Shown: in pieces, positions 25,083-34,292 of the stretch
Numbering within the stretch: the stretch's first letter is position 1
How the letters are laid out: every line of letters starts with the position of its first letter
From: TMED69 sp964642505
Lineage (GTDB): Bacteria; Pseudomonadota; Gammaproteobacteria; Ga0077536
Length of the DNA: 49,565 bases
Reading direction: 5' to 3'
Assembly (NCBI GenBank): GCA_964642505.1
Contig: CAZXQY010000007.1
Location: 1-49,565, forward strand
Notes under the pieces: model-generated
The model's input: only the letters and a program-made list of their open reading frames with translations
The model's database searches: none
Told to the model about the DNA's origin: nothing
Program-made: the position numbers and the translations under genes

Positions 25083-25547
25083 CTAGCGGCGATGATAAGG
25101 ATGACCAACAGATATGCTGTAAGTCCTATACAATTGCTCCAAAACCAGAATTTGAACAATCTTGTGAGGTAGTATCAACCTTGAGACGGACCAGCTTTCT
25201 TTTGCTCGCCGCTTAACAGATTCATCCAAACCTTCGGCACCACCCAGAACTAGTTTTAGATTTGTTTCGTTTGCATGGAAGTCTTCCAGTTTACGAGCTA
25301 AAAATTCATTGTTTAGCATAATGCCCGCAACGTCCATTACAACCAAGAAGTCTTTATCGCTAACCTTACCCAGGACGGATTTAGCTTCTCTCACTAATTT
25401 TACCCTGGTAGACATCTTGCCCGGAGCCGGTGCTAGATAGGTCAATTTAGGAGCAGCATGGATTGGAAAACGGCCTAGATAATCTTCAATAGCAGATCGA
25501 ACCCACCTAGTGGGCCTCCTTGAAATCGATAAAATCTCTACCGACAT
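25083..25547 (-). CDS. rlmH: 23S rRNA (pseudouridine1915-N3)-methyltransferase
   Basis: A 154-residue SPOUT methyltransferase that modifies pseudouridine 1915 in helix 69 of 23S rRNA. The knot signature is present: LKLVLGGAEGLDESVKRRA for the SAM-binding loop and LPHKIVQILVLEQLYRTYSISVGHPYHR at the C-terminus. The open frame runs 42 codons further upstream into rsfS, but family length fixes the start at ATG 25547, which overlaps the rsfS TGA by one base (TGATG). It is the last gene of the leuS operon; mrdA, the usual next gene in gammaproteobacteria, is replaced by the stem-loop and hppA. Confidence 0.95.
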   Translation of the reverse strand: MSVEILSISRRPTRWVRSAIEDYLGRFPIHAAPKLTYLAPAPGKMSTRVKLVREAKSVLGKVSDKDFLVVMDVAGIMLNNEFLARKLEDFHANETNLKLVLGGAEGLDESVKRRAKESWSVSRLILPHKIVQILVLEQLYRTYSISVGHPYHRR

Positions 25548-25912
25548 CAGCCTTCGCCCGATCTTTTTCCAACTCCCCCAGCCTTTCCCCATAATTTTTC
25601 GAGCTGATAGAAATCTCGAGCACCTGGTTGCATCACATGTAATACTATGTCTCCGTAATCCATCAAAACCCACTCACCAGTATTTTCGCCTTCAATGCCA
25701 ATAGGTTTTATACCTTTTGTCGACAAACAATCTTTCACTCGTCTCACCAACGATTTCACTTGCCTCGTGGATCGCCCAGAAGACACGATCATAAAATCGG
25801 TAAAAGACGAAATCTTCTGAACTTTCAGTAACACAGTATCAATAGCCTTCCCTTCTTCCAAAGTCTCTAGAATATGCCGAACAACTTGATTTGAAATATC
25901 TAATTCAGCCAT
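25547..25912 (-). CDS. rsfS: Ribosomal silencing factor RsfS
   Basis: A 121-residue RsfS/Iojap protein that binds ribosomal protein uL14 and blocks subunit joining in stationary or starved cells. The family core is complete: DTVLLKVQKISSFTDFMIVSSGRSTRQVKSL, GIEGENTGEWVLMDYGDIVLHVM and the C-terminal FYQLEKLWG. Its start overlaps nadD by 8 bases and its stop overlaps the rlmH start, so all three are translationally coupled, the usual order for the group. The C-terminal tail after the Trp-Gly is Gly/Lys-rich and about 12 residues longer than the E. coli form. Confidence 0.96.
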   Translation of the reverse strand: MAELDISNQVVRHILETLEEGKAIDTVLLKVQKISSFTDFMIVSSGRSTRQVKSLVRRVKDCLSTKGIKPIGIEGENTGEWVLMDYGDIVLHVMQPGARDFYQLEKLWGKAGGVGKRSGEG

Positions 25913-26534
25913 TTTTGTATAGTTTTTTTTCTCGAATTATTTTTTCAACCTGACTAGGTACTAAACCCTTTATGCTACGACCCAATTTAATTTTTTCTCT
26001 GATTTTACTAGAGGCCACCTGCATTATTGGAGCATCCATAAAATAGACGAAACCAGAGGCGGTTTTTAAATCTTCTGGATTTTCTGTGGGCTTGCCCCCC
26101 AACGCTAAATAGAAACTTTCTTTCTCAATTTTTGCTACTTCTCCTCTCGCCACAACCACCACGTTAGTTAAGGAAAACAAGTCGTTTGCTCGGTGCCATG
26201 ATTTAATAGAACGAAAAGCGTCTGCTCCCAATATTAAACAAAAGACACTGTCTATCAATTCTTTTTTGAGGTACTCAAGTGTATCTATCGAGTAGCTTAT
26301 ACCTCCTCTTTGAATTTCTACGTCATCAAGAATTAAAGGATAGGTTTCGACAGAAGAAATCATTTCACATCGATCAAAGGCCGACGCTTCCGGCAAAGCT
26401 CGGTGACTAGGTACATTTACAGGTATCATTCGAACCTCTTCTAAGGAGAACGTTTCCGCGACCTCTAGGGCGATCCTGAGGTGCCCATTATGGATTGGAT
26501 CGAAAGTGCCGCCCAGAAGTCCGATTGGCTTCAT
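25905..26534 (-). CDS. nadD: Nicotinate-nucleotide adenylyltransferase
   Basis: A 209-residue nucleotidyltransferase that joins nicotinate mononucleotide to ATP to make deamido-NAD+, a shared step of NAD synthesis. The ATP-binding motif GLLGGTFDPIHNGHLRIA is at residues 5-22, the (F/L)ILGADAF segment near 100, and the SSKIREKI motif (ISSTxIR-like) near 180. It lies 45 bases after proA and overlaps rsfS. The length is normal for the family. The C-terminal end is the typical basic IIREKKLY. Confidence 0.96.
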   Translation of the reverse strand: MKPIGLLGGTFDPIHNGHLRIALEVAETFSLEEVRMIPVNVPSHRALPEASAFDRCEMISSVETYPLILDDVEIQRGGISYSIDTLEYLKKELIDSVFCLILGADAFRSIKSWHRANDLFSLTNVVVVARGEVAKIEKESFYLALGGKPTENPEDLKTASGFVYFMDAPIMQVASSKIREKIKLGRSIKGLVPSQVEKIIREKKLYKNG

Positions 26535-26579
26535 ATTAAAATGAAATTCATTTTATTTATTTGTGAAGAAGAAATACTA

Positions 26580-27836
26580 TTAGCTTCGTATATGGCCATC
26601 GCCGAATACCACCCATTTCTGGCAAGTTAGGCCGCTAACGCCAACAGGCCCTCGAGCATGAATTTTATCCGTACTTATACCAACCTCTGCTCCAAGCCCA
26701 TATTCATAACCGTCCGCAAAACGGGTCGAAGCATTGATCATCACGGAACTAGAGTCTACTTCCCTAAGGAATTTTCGCGCTTTTGTTAGATCTTCAGTGA
26801 CTATACTGTCAGTGTGGCGAGATCCGTAAGTGCTTATGTGGTCTACTGCTTCATCCAACGAGCCTACAATTTTTATCGCTAAAATCGGAGCCAAATACTC
26901 CTCGTACCAGTCTTCGATTGAGGCTAACTTAATCCTCGCGTCAAACTTGATTGTTTTTTCACATCCTCTTATTTCCACTCCTAAACGAAAGAATGATTTC
27001 AGAATTCGAGGCAGAAAATTCTTTGCAATTTCCTCACTCACTAACAAAGTTTCCATCGTGTTACAGGTGCCGTAACGTTGCGCCTTCGAATTTAAAGCGA
27101 CGTCGTGAGCCTTGGATAAATCGGCGGAAGCATCAACAAACACATGACAAACACCGTCCAAATGCTTTATGACAGGCATCCGAGCTTCTTTTGAGACAGT
27201 TTCTATCAAACCTTTTCCTCCCCTAGGAACCAACACATCTATATCCTGCTCTTTTTTCAGAAGTTCAGAAACCACATCACGGCTTTTTCGCAAAATTAAT
27301 TGGACTGCTAATATTGGCAAACCAGCGGACTTTAATCCCTGATGAACGCACTTAAGAATCGCCTCGTTGGTTTCTGTCGCCTCCGACCCGCCTCTCAAAA
27401 TGACCGAATTTCCTGACTTTAAGCAGAGAGACGAAACATCAACGGTCACGTTAGGCCGAGACTCATACACCACGGCGACCACCCCTATAGGAACCCTCAT
27501 CTTACCGACCTGAATACCACTAGGTCGATAACAAAGTTCCGTAATTTCTCCGACACAGTCTGGCAAGGCAGCAACCTCTTCCACCCCTTGCGCCATACTT
27601 TCTATTCTTTCTGGATTCAGAGTCAATCTGTCAACCATCGAATCTTCAATGCCCTCTACACTACTGAGATCCTTTTCATTGGCAACTATAATTGTCTTTT
27701 CGGATTGCCGGATAATTTCGGCAACAGAAAAAAGAGCTCTATTTTTATTCTCGGTAGAGGCGTTGGAAATTATTTTCGCGGCCACCCGCGCATCGTTGCA
27801 GATTTTCCTTATATATTCGTCTAGTTCTTTATTCAT
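26580..27836 (-). CDS. proA: Glutamate-5-semialdehyde dehydrogenase (gamma-glutamyl phosphate reductase)
   Basis: A 418-residue NADPH-dependent reductase that makes glutamate-5-semialdehyde from gamma-glutamyl phosphate in proline synthesis. VAVVYESRPNVTVDVSSLCLKSGN, LRGGSEA, and the catalytic-cysteine region QRYGTCNTMETLLVS are clear, as are VPRGGKGLI and GPVGVSGLT. The open frame reaches to 27890 inside holA, but ATG 27836 gives the family N-terminus and length (E. coli ProA has 417). Position between holA and nadD matches the Pseudomonas arrangement. No proB (glutamate 5-kinase) is nearby. Confidence 0.96.
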   Translation of the reverse strand: MNKELDEYIRKICNDARVAAKIISNASTENKNRALFSVAEIIRQSEKTIIVANEKDLSSVEGIEDSMVDRLTLNPERIESMAQGVEEVAALPDCVGEITELCYRPSGIQVGKMRVPIGVVAVVYESRPNVTVDVSSLCLKSGNSVILRGGSEATETNEAILKCVHQGLKSAGLPILAVQLILRKSRDVVSELLKKEQDIDVLVPRGGKGLIETVSKEARMPVIKHLDGVCHVFVDASADLSKAHDVALNSKAQRYGTCNTMETLLVSEEIAKNFLPRILKSFFRLGVEIRGCEKTIKFDARIKLASIEDWYEEYLAPILAIKIVGSLDEAVDHISTYGSRHTDSIVTEDLTKARKFLREVDSSSVMINASTRFADGYEYGLGAEVGISTDKIHARGPVGVSGLTCQKWVVFGDGHIRS

Positions 27837-27870
27837 AATCGACGCTCGCGATATAGATAACCAATCGAGT

Positions 27871-28866
27871 TCAACGGGCAAACCCTTCACATGCTTTTAT
27901 AGTAAGTAGATCTAGGCTCTCCCACGGATCCCCCTCGTAAGCACCTTTTATCATTAATCCAATATTAGCCACTTCGAGGAGAAGTTCTAGCCAAAGACGA
28001 AAGCCTCCTCGCCTTAGAGCAATTTTAACCAGATCTGATCGCGCGCCCCAGATTCGAAGGGATTTAAGGACATTATTTAAATTTTCTCCAGCTTCTCGCC
28101 TAAGTGCCACCTGAAAAAGGTCTCTAAACTCTCTCCTTATTACCCAATTTAGTATCAAAGGTTCCACTCCAGCGTCCTTAAGCACTCGGGCGATTTGCAG
28201 CGATTTCCGAGTTGAGCCTCTCAGAAGAGAGTCTCTATAATCATAAATGCCAAATTTGGCACCATTCAATACAGACTCGACAACCTTGTCTAAGGTCACG
28301 TTCTCTGTATCTATCAGAAGAGATAGCTTCTCTATTTCCTGAGCAGTCGCTATTAAATTGCCTTCAGTTCTATCAGCAATCAAATTTGCGGCCTCACGCG
28401 ATACTTTTTTTCCTAGCGAAGCAAATCTATCAGAAATCCAGTCAGGTAACTTACCGTTGGATGGATATTCGTAGCTTATTGTCACCGTTTCTTTGCAAAG
28501 AATCGTATACCAGCTGGTTTTTTTTGTCTTGCTATCTAGTTCTCCAGCTTTAATCAAGTAGACATCACTATTTGATCGACCGACTATTTTTTTTAATATA
28601 TTCTCTCCATCTTTCCCAATTTTACCATTGAGATGGACTTCAATTAATCTACTAGAGGCAAAAAGGGATAGGGAATTAATCTCAATATCAATTGCAGACC
28701 AGCCATCCGCGCCGACAATCTCAAAAACCAACCTTTCTAGAATCCCAGATTCGATCGCTCTGGACCTAAGGGAGTCACAGAATTCGTTGATTTGTAAAGG
28801 TTCATCACCTGAAATAAAAAAGGTTTTGCCTGAAAGAGAACTTAGTAGCCTATCGCCAGGAGCCAT
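27871..28866 (-). CDS. holA: DNA polymerase III subunit delta
   Basis: A 331-residue clamp-loader subunit that opens the beta clamp during replication. Characteristic pieces are FFISGDEPLQINEFCDSLR near the N-terminus, DVYLIKAGELDSKTKKTSWYTIL (degenerate AAA+ domain II), and ADRTEGNLIATAQEIEKLSLL, which is diagnostic for HolA. ATG directly follows the lptE TAA with no gap. The N-terminus before FFISGDE is shorter than in E. coli, but the upstream gene leaves no room for more. It is cotranscribed in the leuS operon. Confidence 0.94.
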   Translation of the reverse strand: MAPGDRLLSSLSGKTFFISGDEPLQINEFCDSLRSRAIESGILERLVFEIVGADGWSAIDIEINSLSLFASSRLIEVHLNGKIGKDGENILKKIVGRSNSDVYLIKAGELDSKTKKTSWYTILCKETVTISYEYPSNGKLPDWISDRFASLGKKVSREAANLIADRTEGNLIATAQEIEKLSLLIDTENVTLDKVVESVLNGAKFGIYDYRDSLLRGSTRKSLQIARVLKDAGVEPLILNWVIRREFRDLFQVALRREAGENLNNVLKSLRIWGARSDLVKIALRRGGFRLWLELLLEVANIGLMIKGAYEGDPWESLDLLTIKACEGFAR

Positions 28867-29376
28867 TTAGTCGGACGTCCTAGAATTTCCTAGATTAAGT
28901 CGTAACACTATCGAAGTGGCAGCGTCCGACGCCAGGTCTCTTTCCAATGTTTCTTGTTGGTTTGTCGTAAATTCTGCAGATAACTCATCAAAATAATAGT
29001 CTCGACTCAACTTTAACGTTTGGCGAGGAACCACTAATAGTCCGTTCTTATCACGCACAACTATCTCACAGTTAAAGTTAAGTTCAAGCTCTCTGACTTT
29101 ACCAGATGCTGGATCGATAGAAACCACTCGCCTCTTGAAATGTTCATTTAATATATTAACAGAAAAATCTGCATCTTGTTTAGAAGTCACCTGTTTGAAG
29201 CCGCGAGCTTGGAGGGCAGCAGGCATGGCCCTTCCCACTCTGTCAGCTCTCGAGAAACTGACGTACGCAGTATAGGAAACGACCTCACCGTCTACGACAC
29301 CTCTAAGCTGCCATCCAGAGCAACCAATCAACATCGTCACAGTTAAGCACAAGAAAATATAATACCAGGACTTCAT
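28867..29376 (-). CDS. lptE: LPS-assembly lipoprotein LptE
   Basis: A 169-residue outer-membrane lipoprotein that plugs LptD and completes the LPS translocon. The signal peptide ends in the lipobox LIGC (Cys19), followed by the typical SGWQLRG. The rest has the alternating pattern of the LptE alpha/beta fold (YTAYVSFSRADRVGRAM, LARGFKQVTS-like, ELNFNCEIVVRDKNG, LKLSRDYYFD). It begins 2 bases after the leuS stop and ends against holA, the standard leuS-lptE-holA order, which supports the name although LptE sequences diverge quickly. Its presence confirms an LPS outer membrane. Confidence 0.92.
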   Translation of the reverse strand: MKSWYYIFLCLTVTMLIGCSGWQLRGVVDGEVVSYTAYVSFSRADRVGRAMPAALQARGFKQVTSKQDADFSVNILNEHFKRRVVSIDPASGKVRELELNFNCEIVVRDKNGLLVVPRQTLKLSRDYYFDELSAEFTTNQQETLERDLASDAATSIVLRLNLGNSRTSD

Positions 29377-29378
29377 AA

Positions 29379-31976
29379 CTATTTAGCAACGATATTAACT
29401 AATTTATCGGCCACCACTATTACCTTTTCGATCTTTTTGCCCTCAATATACCTTTTGACATTTGCATCATCTAAGGCCTCAGATTCGTATCGGAGGCGCT
29501 CGCTATTTGTTGGCAGGATTATCGTAGACCGTTTTTTGCCATTGACCTGAACTACAATATTATTTTCAAATTTGATTAAAGCAGATTGATCCGGAACTGG
29601 CCAATCTGCTTCTGCGATATCTCCGTTGTGTCCTAACGCTCGCCACAGAACTTCCGTAACATGAGGTGTGATCGGGGTAAGTAACAAAAGGGTCACCTCC
29701 AGCGCCTCCTGCCGTACTTGTCGCGCTAATTGGCCATCGATCTTCGTCCGAGAAATAGTATTCACCAGTTCCATTATTGAAGCTATAGCGGTATTAAATT
29801 TATACCTTCTATCTATATCGTCGGTTACCTTCACTATAGTTTCGTGGATTTGCCGCCTGAAACGTTTCAGCTCATCAGATAAAACCTCATTAGACGTAAT
29901 TTTGGACGTAATGCCACCATCTACATGGCTATACACCTGTCTCCAAACGGTTTTTATAAACCTAAACGCTCCTTCTACTGCAGATTCAGACCATTCTAGA
30001 GATTGATCGGGCGGCGCCGCAAACATTGTATATAACCGAAGTGTATCAGCTCCATAAGTATTTATTAATTCTTCAGGATCGATTCCATTATTCTTCGACT
30101 TAGACATCTTCTCAACTGGGCCAATCTCGACAGGCTGACCATCAGACTTCAACACCGCACTCGTAACTTTGCCCTTTGAATCGACCACTGTAGATACTTG
30201 AGAGGGATTATAGTAAACCTTCTTAGAGCCGTCAGACCTGTAGTAAGTTTCTTTGCATACCATTCCCTGAGTTAAAAGCCGTTTAAACGGCTCATCAGAA
30301 TCAACTAAGCCTTCATCTCTCATGGCTTTGTGGAAAAACCTCGCGTAAAGTAAATGAAGCACGGCATGCTCTACACCTCCTATATAAATATCAACGGGCA
30401 TCCAATACTTGGCTCGATCGTCAAGCATGGAATCCTGAGCTCCGGCACTACAGAATCGAGAAAAATACCAAGAAGATTCAAAAAACGTATCAAAGGTATC
30501 TGTCTCGCGCTCATAGCTTCTCCCATCGGGGGTCGTAACGGTCTTAAAATCTACGGACGTCACGAGTGGAGAAGAAACACCACCCCATTCTATTTTCTCA
30601 GGAAGCACAACAGGTAGTCGATCATCGGCTTCTGGAATTGCGTCACCGTCTTTTGAGTATAAAACCGGTATAGGACATCCCCAGTACCTTTGTCGCGACA
30701 CTAGCCAATCTCTCAGTCTATATTGGACCTTTCTTTTTCCCAAGTGACGGCGCTCTAGATCATTTCCTATGGCTGCAAATGCCTCAGAGAATCCCATCTC
30801 ATCGTATTCTCCACTATTAACTAACTGACCCTTACTTACGAAAGCGCCTGTCTTAAGATCACACTCTTCGCCACCGATAGGCTCTATGACCTGTCTGATT
30901 TCTAATTCGTACTTTGTTGCAAATTCCCAGTCTCGTTGGTCATGAGCGGGAACAGCCATTACCGCACCAGTTCCATAGCCCATCAAAACAAAATTTGCCG
31001 TCCAAACGGGGAGAGATTTTCTAGTCAAGGGATGAATTACAAAAAGACCCAAGGGAACGCCTTGCTTCTCCATCTTTTCAAAATCCATTTCGGCTAGAGG
31101 CGTTTCTCTACATTGGCTTAGAAACTTGGCGACATCTTTATTTCTGCTAGCTATGCGGACAGCCATTGGGTGATCAGGTGCGACAGCGAGGTACGTGACT
31201 CCCATCAACGTATCTGGTCGAGTGGTAAAGACTTCTAAGTAATCAAACCCTTCTTCAAAGGAAAATTTCACATTTAGACCTTCCGACCGGCCAATCCAAT
31301 TTCTCTGCATCGTCTTTACAGAATCAGGCCATCCTTCAAGCTTATCTAAACTCTCCAGTAATTCATCGGCGTAGTCAGTAATTTTTAAAAACCACTGTGG
31401 GATTCTTTTTCGTTCTACCGGAGCTCCAGATCGCCAGCCAAGTCCATCTATAACCTGTTCATTGGCCAAAACGGTCTGATCTACAGGATCCCAATTTACT
31501 TCCGCCTCTTCTCTATAAACGAGCCCTTGTCGGTATAATTTGTTAAAAAACCACTGTTCCCATTTATAATAGTCGGGATCACAAGTTGACAGCTCTCGAT
31601 TCCAATCATACGCAAACCCGAGTCGCTTAAGTTGTCCACGCATGTACTCTATGTTAGTTTTTGTCCATTCCGCAGGGGGGGTATCGTTTTCGATAGCAGC
31701 ATTCTCCGCTGGAAGTCCGAATGCGTCCCAACCCATCGGTTGAAGTACATTAAAACCCTGCAGTCGTTTATAACGAGATATAACATCCCCGATCGTGTAG
31801 TTCCTGACGTGCCCCATATGCAGCCGACCACTCGGGTAGGGAAACATACAAAGGCAATAGTATTTGATTCGGCTCTCGTCCTCTAGGGCTTCAAAAGATC
31901 TGTTTTTGTTCCAATGACTTTGGACGAATTGCTCGATTCTACCTGGTTGGTAAGTGCTTTCAAATAAATCGCGCAT
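29379..31976 (-). CDS. leuS: Leucyl-tRNA synthetase
   Basis: An 865-residue class Ia synthetase. The HIGH motif is PYPSGRLHMGHVRNYT, the KMSKS loop is VEKMSKSKNNGIDPEE, and the CP1 editing domain has TRPDTLMGVTYLAVAPDHPM with its threonine-rich site, MGYGTGAVMAVPAHDQRD. The open frame continues to a TTG at 31994, but ATG 31976 gives the family N-terminus and neither has a strong ribosome site. It is the first gene of the leuS-lptE-holA-proA-nadD-rsfS-rlmH operon, so the promoter must lie in the 220-base divergent region shared with phoB. Confidence 0.97.
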   Translation of the reverse strand: MRDLFESTYQPGRIEQFVQSHWNKNRSFEALEDESRIKYYCLCMFPYPSGRLHMGHVRNYTIGDVISRYKRLQGFNVLQPMGWDAFGLPAENAAIENDTPPAEWTKTNIEYMRGQLKRLGFAYDWNRELSTCDPDYYKWEQWFFNKLYRQGLVYREEAEVNWDPVDQTVLANEQVIDGLGWRSGAPVERKRIPQWFLKITDYADELLESLDKLEGWPDSVKTMQRNWIGRSEGLNVKFSFEEGFDYLEVFTTRPDTLMGVTYLAVAPDHPMAVRIASRNKDVAKFLSQCRETPLAEMDFEKMEKQGVPLGLFVIHPLTRKSLPVWTANFVLMGYGTGAVMAVPAHDQRDWEFATKYELEIRQVIEPIGGEECDLKTGAFVSKGQLVNSGEYDEMGFSEAFAAIGNDLERRHLGKRKVQYRLRDWLVSRQRYWGCPIPVLYSKDGDAIPEADDRLPVVLPEKIEWGGVSSPLVTSVDFKTVTTPDGRSYERETDTFDTFFESSWYFSRFCSAGAQDSMLDDRAKYWMPVDIYIGGVEHAVLHLLYARFFHKAMRDEGLVDSDEPFKRLLTQGMVCKETYYRSDGSKKVYYNPSQVSTVVDSKGKVTSAVLKSDGQPVEIGPVEKMSKSKNNGIDPEELINTYGADTLRLYTMFAAPPDQSLEWSESAVEGAFRFIKTVWRQVYSHVDGGITSKITSNEVLSDELKRFRRQIHETIVKVTDDIDRRYKFNTAIASIMELVNTISRTKIDGQLARQVRQEALEVTLLLLTPITPHVTEVLWRALGHNGDIAEADWPVPDQSALIKFENNIVVQVNGKKRSTIILPTNSERLRYESEALDDANVKRYIEGKKIEKVIVVADKLVNIVAK

Positions 31977-32181
31977 ATAATCGGGTATACTCAAAAAAAT
32001 TTATGATTTACTTTGCTACGCTTCCTAATCCTCCGAGACGGATTCGTTGCGGGTCGCGGTGAGCATACAAGACACGTTCGCTCTATGCAAAATTTTAGGG
32101 TAGTTACGAATGAAATGTTGAGAAACGCTACTAGTAATCCTTTCGTAATTTTCTAAGGATATATTCTAAAAATCTTACCTT

Positions 32182-32187
32182 GGAGGA
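32182..32187 (+). promoter_or_regulatory. Ribosome binding site that decides the phoB start
   Basis: GGAGGA lies 10 bases before GTG 32198. An in-frame TTG at 32180 overlaps it and would add six residues not found in the family, so GTG is the start. Confidence 0.7.
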
Positions 32188-32197
32188 ATCAGCAGGA

Positions 32198-32884
32198 GTG
32201 AATGAAAACATCCTTTTAGTAGAAGACGACTTTTCCGTTAGTCAAATGATAAAATTCGCTTTAGAAAACGAAGGCTATTCCTGCTTCGAGGTAGATAACC
32301 TAGAAGACGCGGAAAATATTATAGCTACAGAAGAAGTGAGCCTTATCCTTTTAGACTGGATGTTACCCGGACTATCCGGAATCGAGTTAGCTAGAAGGAT
32401 AAGACGGGACACAAAAAACGTAGGGATCCCAATCATTATGCTGACGGCTAAAAGCGAAGAAGCTGACAAATTGAAAGGATTTAGCGTAGGAATAGACGAC
32501 TATTTAACAAAACCATTTTCAGTAAAAGAATTACTGGCACGAATGACGGCCATTTTTAGAAGGACCAGAGATAGAAGACCCAGGCAAAGCCAGGAGCCTT
32601 TAAAAATAAATCTAGAGAGCAAAAGAGTCTTCTCCGGAGACGATGAAGTAAAACTAACAACCAAAGAATTTCTACTACTTAGCTTTCTCCATTCCCGAAA
32701 GGAGCGAGTCTTCAGTAGATATGAACTGATTGATCATGTTTGGGATAGCAGAGAAGATATAGACGAGCGAACTGTCGACGTTCACATACGTAGACTAAGA
32801 AAAGTTCTAGAACCATTTGGTTGCCATGTCTACATACAGACTGTACGTGGGTTTGGGTACAGATTCTCGACAAAGTTCCCCTAA
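32198..32884 (+). CDS. phoB: Phosphate regulon response regulator PhoB
   Basis: A 228-residue OmpR-type response regulator that binds Pho boxes under phosphate limitation. The receiver domain has the acidic pair VEDD near the N-terminus, phospho-acceptor Asp53 in LILLDWMLPG, the switch Thr in IIMLTAKSEE and the Lys in DDYLTKPFS. The winged-helix domain ends in ERTVDVHIRRLRKVLE and VQTVRGFGYRFS-like sequence (IQTVRGFGYRFSTKF), which is specific for PhoB. Length equals that of E. coli PhoB (229). The start is GTG with a good ribosome site. It is followed by phoR 44 bases later. I see no convincing Pho box upstream. Confidence 0.96.
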   Translation: MNENILLVEDDFSVSQMIKFALENEGYSCFEVDNLEDAENIIATEEVSLILLDWMLPGLSGIELARRIRRDTKNVGIPIIMLTAKSEEADKLKGFSVGIDDYLTKPFSVKELLARMTAIFRRTRDRRPRQSQEPLKINLESKRVFSGDDEVKLTTKEFLLLSFLHSRKERVFSRYELIDHVWDSREDIDERTVDVHIRRLRKVLEPFGCHVYIQTVRGFGYRFSTKFP

Positions 32885-32928
32885 TAGATTACTGTTGGAA
32901 CGGTCAAATCTAACCATCGTGGATAGAC

Positions 32929-34287
32929 ATGGAAAGCGCTGATTTAAGAAGACTCCTGTCATTTCTAGTGCCGGCCCTAGTTGTAGGGATGCTAGTAAAC
33001 CAACTCACACTCTCCTTGGTTATTTCTCTAGGCCTTTACGTGGTTTTTTTCCACCTGAAAATACGCCGAACACTGAAGTGGATAAAAAATCGTAGGGAGG
33101 ACTTCCCGGCGAATCTTGGCAATGCTCCGGATGCCTTGGATAATGTGATTCTGGCGGTATCCGAGATGAGAGGTCGACATCGTTCTCGGAAGAGACAGTT
33201 AAGGTCCATCCTAAAAGAGTTCAGACAAGCGACAAAGGCCTTACCGGATGCTGTGATAGCGATAGATATGGAAAATTATATTAGGTGGGCGAACAAAGCT
33301 GCTGTGGGATTTTTAGGGATCAAAATTCCGGAAGACGTCGGCAGCAGAGTAACTAATATGGTACGAGAGCCTTTATTGAGAGAACTCCTACAAACGAAAG
33401 GCAAAAACTTCAACACAGTACAAATTAGATCACCGGTCGACCCAAGGGTAGTCCTAAGTTTAGTCAGCGCACCTTACGGCAAAAACCAACGGCTAATTGT
33501 TGGTCGAGATATCACTGCTATAGAAGAAGCAATAGAAAGCCGAACCGATTTTGTTGCCAATGTTTCCCATGAGCTCAGGACTCCTCTGACAGTATTTAAG
33601 GGTTACATTGAGACACTCTTGTCCCAAGATAAGCGTACCCCCAAATCTTGGACCAAACCCATGGAAGAGATGCAGCGACAAGCAGAAAGAATGAGCCGAC
33701 TTGTTGAAGAATTGCTTTTACTATCAAAACTAGAATCAGAAGAAAAGATTTCTGATCTTCAAATAGTAGAACCTAGTAAATTGATTGCCCAGGCCCATCG
33801 TCGAGCAATGCTCTTGACTAACGGAAAGTCGCACCTGTTTTCGCTAGAACTCGATGAAAATCTGAAGCTCTACGGAGCGGAAAATGAACTCTACATACTA
33901 TTTTCAAATATAATATTCAATGCAGTGCGCTATACAGATAAGGAAAGCGGTGTAATAAATATAAAATGGCAAAAGACAGGCGAGGGTAATTTGCAATTTC
34001 AAGTAAAAGATAATGGCATCGGCATAGCTGCCGAACATTTACCGCGAATCACCGAACGATTCTATCGAGTTGACGAGTCTCGTCAACGTAAGATAGGCGA
34101 AGAATTCAGTAGCACGGGATTAGGATTAGCATTGGTAAAACACATCATGCAAAGGCATAACGGAAGCCTCGACGTAAATAGCGAACTTGGTACAGGAAGT
34201 GTGTTTACAATCACTTTTCCCGAAGCACAAGGTCTTGAGGAAGTTAATTTGAGAGTCGAACCTGTGGACATAAAGACGACCGTCTGA
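32929..34287 (+). CDS. phoR: Phosphate regulon sensor histidine kinase PhoR
   Basis: A 452-residue membrane-bound kinase that phosphorylates PhoB and, under phosphate excess, is held in phosphatase mode through PstSCAB-PhoU. Two transmembrane segments lie at about residues 8-45, a PAS domain at about 100-195 (DAVIAIDMENYIRWANKAAVGFLG), the HisKA box NVSHELRTPLTVFKGY with phosphorylated His214, and the HATPase N, G1 and G2 boxes (NIIFNAVRYTD, DNGIGIA, GTGLGLAL-like STGLGLALV). The C-terminus has about 25 residues beyond the G2 box strand. Its stop is 5 bases from the stop of the convergent aminotransferase. Confidence 0.95.
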   Translation: MESADLRRLLSFLVPALVVGMLVNQLTLSLVISLGLYVVFFHLKIRRTLKWIKNRREDFPANLGNAPDALDNVILAVSEMRGRHRSRKRQLRSILKEFRQATKALPDAVIAIDMENYIRWANKAAVGFLGIKIPEDVGSRVTNMVREPLLRELLQTKGKNFNTVQIRSPVDPRVVLSLVSAPYGKNQRLIVGRDITAIEEAIESRTDFVANVSHELRTPLTVFKGYIETLLSQDKRTPKSWTKPMEEMQRQAERMSRLVEELLLLSKLESEEKISDLQIVEPSKLIAQAHRRAMLLTNGKSHLFSLELDENLKLYGAENELYILFSNIIFNAVRYTDKESGVINIKWQKTGEGNLQFQVKDNGIGIAAEHLPRITERFYRVDESRQRKIGEEFSSTGLGLALVKHIMQRHNGSLDVNSELGTGSVFTITFPEAQGLEEVNLRVEPVDIKTTV

Positions 34288-34292
34288 AAAAA

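Noticed and set aside
25547..25673. Longer N-terminus of rlmH
   Set aside because: These 42 codons overlap rsfS and are absent from the family; the TGATG overlap gives a normal start.
32040..32180. Possible Pho box upstream of phoB (CTTTCGTAATTTTCTAAGG)
   Set aside because: Only about half of the positions fit the consensus, and it lies too close to the -10-like TATATT. Autoregulation of phoB is common but not shown here.
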